From Acidobacteriaceae bacterium (GTDB lineage Bacteria; Acidobacteriota; Terriglobia; Terriglobales; Acidobacteriaceae), in contig JASHUH010000031.1 in the NCBI GenBank assembly GCA_030040115.1, forward strand, positions 1 through 5,958: a stretch of DNA of 5,958 nucleotides. Reading direction: 5' to 3'. Shown here one piece after another: positions 5,329 through 5,958 of the stretch. How positions within the stretch are numbered: the first letter of the stretch is position 1; every line of letters starts with the position of its first letter. Position numbers and translations under genes: made by a program. The notes beneath the pieces were generated by a model that made no database searches, was not told where the DNA came from, and saw only the letters and a list, made by a program, of their open reading frames with translations.

Positions 5329-5781
5329 ATGTTCACCGTCCATCCGATCGGTTACGTGCACAGCCCGTTCAAGCAGACTTCCGCCATTCCCAAGGGTCTC
5401 GGCGCCAGGCACGACGCCGAAGGCGTGATCGAGCTGCTGCGCGAGTTCGAGCCCGGGCTCAAAGACATCGAGGGCTTTTCGCACCTGTTCATTCTTTGGG
5501 TCTTCGATCGCGCCGATGGCTCCTCGCTGATCGCTACGCCGCCCTCTGATTTGAGCCGTCCGCACGGCGTGTTCGCCACCCGCTCGCCACGCCGGCCCAA
5601 TCCCATCGGGCTGACCGTGGTCGAGCTGCTGCGCCGCGATGGGGCCGAGCTTCAGGTGCGCGGCGTGGATATGCTGGATGGCACGCCGGTCCTCGACATC
5701 AAGCCCTATATGTCCAGTGTTCCTGCAGAGAAACTCCGCCGCGGTTGGCTTGCCGAGGCCGAAGCGCGGCAGGCGGGATGA
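5329..5781 (+). CDS. trmO: TrmO-like tRNA (t6A37) N6-methyltransferase, short form
   Basis: This 150-residue protein is a single TsaA/YaeB (TrmO) domain. TrmO uses S-adenosylmethionine to methylate N6-threonylcarbamoyladenosine at position 37 of tRNAs, giving m6t6A, which tunes decoding next to the anticodon. Landmarks are HPIGYVHSPF at residues 5-14, GFSHLFILWVF at 49-59, the signature HGVFATRSPRRPNPIGLT at 79-96 and GVDMLDGTPVLDIKPY at 112-127. The E. coli enzyme is about 235 residues; this copy lacks its C-terminal extension and resembles the shorter archaeal and bacterial forms, so it may be a TsaA-domain relative with another substrate. The ATG is supported by GGGAGG eleven bases upstream. 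It is divergent from the sigma gene and converges with the queE-type gene. Family assignment is firm; exact substrate is inferred. Confidence 0.92.
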   Translation: MFTVHPIGYVHSPFKQTSAIPKGLGARHDAEGVIELLREFEPGLKDIEGFSHLFILWVFDRADGSSLIATPPSDLSRPHGVFATRSPRRPNPIGLTVVELLRRDGAELQVRGVDMLDGTPVLDIKPYMSSVPAEKLRRGWLAEAEARQAG

Positions 5782-5863
5782 GGCCGCGGGCCGTCCGGCA
5801 AGCGCCTGTCAATCCCGGACCCCAAGAATGCTTATTTCCTGATCCTTGGTCCCTGATCCCTGC
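5782..5863. other. Short convergent intergenic gap with repeated CCTGATCC
   Basis: This gap separates the trmO stop from the queE-type stop. CCTGATCC occurs twice (5838-5845 and 5852-5859), bracketed by two copies of TGCTTAT (5829-5835 and 5861-5867). GGACC (5817-5821) can pair with GGTCC (5848-5852), with AAG (5824-5826) pairing with CTT (5845-5847) beyond a two-base bulge. An outer pair AATCCC (5811-5816) and GGGATT (5868-5873) reaches into the queE end. A bidirectional terminator is possible, but T-runs are missing. Confidence 0.35.
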
Positions 5864-5958
5864 TTATGGGATTCCGAGCAGCTTGTGCGTCTGCAGGCTC
5901 ATGCGCCATTGGGGGTGATCGAGGCAGTAACGGAGCGCCAGCCGGGTGTTGGCTTCGC
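5864..5958 (-). CDS. queE: Probable 7-carboxy-7-deazaguanine synthase (QueE), C-terminal fragment
   Basis: The minus strand enters from the right edge and reads 30 residues, EANTRLALRYCLDHPQWRMS then LQTHKLLGIP, before a TAA stop. The ending, with WR, SLQTHK and GIP, matches the C-terminus of QueE radical-SAM enzymes, which form the 7-carboxy-7-deazaguanine used for queuosine in tRNA and for related 7-deazapurines. The radical-SAM cysteine motif and the rest of the protein lie outside the window, so the call rests on this tail alone. It converges with trmO, with an 82-bp gap. Confidence 0.7.
   Translation of the reverse strand, partial: EANTRLALRYCLDHPQWRMSLQTHKLLGIP

Noticed and set aside
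5104..5565. 153-codon minus-strand frame across the intergenic gap and trmO
   Set aside because: It overlaps the trmO signature region on the opposite strand and shows no recognisable motif.

Overview
The window is a GC-rich bacterial chromosomal segment with compact genes on both strands and no mobile element, rRNA, tRNA or CRISPR array that I can support. The gene set fits an acidobacterium: a bacillithiol-synthesis enzyme (BshC) in a GC-rich genome, a small XRE-type regulator beginning MKIGTTIRTYRLQKG, and an ECF sigma factor paired with a zinc-finger anti-sigma factor that ends in a TonB-C-like domain. This taxonomic placement is an inference from protein style, not a measurement.

Layout. 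On the left edge the first 11 codons of a cold-shock protein gene run off the window on the minus strand (1-35). Behind it, also on the minus strand, lies a Nudix hydrolase of the ADP-ribose pyrophosphatase type with a lysine-rich N-terminal extension (224-928). A 200-bp divergent intergenic region separates it from bshC on the plus strand (1129-2757). A convergent gap follows, then the XRE-family regulator (2928-3275, minus). Upstream of the regulator is a 277-bp leader with a palindrome and a two-copy direct repeat. Next comes the minus-strand pair sigma factor (4230-4901) and anti-sigma factor (3553-4233), which overlap by ATGA. A 427-bp gene-free stretch holds several small inverted repeats. 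It separates the sigma gene from the divergent trmO on the plus strand (5329-5781). The last 30 codons of a queE-type gene enter from the right edge on the minus strand (5864-5958).

How they fit together. The sigma/anti-sigma pair is a classic membrane-sensing regulatory module whose target genes are not visible here. TrmO and QueE both serve tRNA modification: TrmO acts at the t6A37 nucleoside, and QueE in 7-deazaguanine/queuosine synthesis. They converge and so do not form an operon. BshC makes the low-molecular-weight thiol bacillithiol, but its partners BshA and BshB are not in the window. Most of the region is ordinary housekeeping and stress-related content. The items most worth checking are the tandem repeat upstream of the regulator, the hairpin upstream of trmO, the TonB-C-like tail on the anti-sigma factor and the basic tail on the Nudix protein. 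I found no convincing new multi-gene system.
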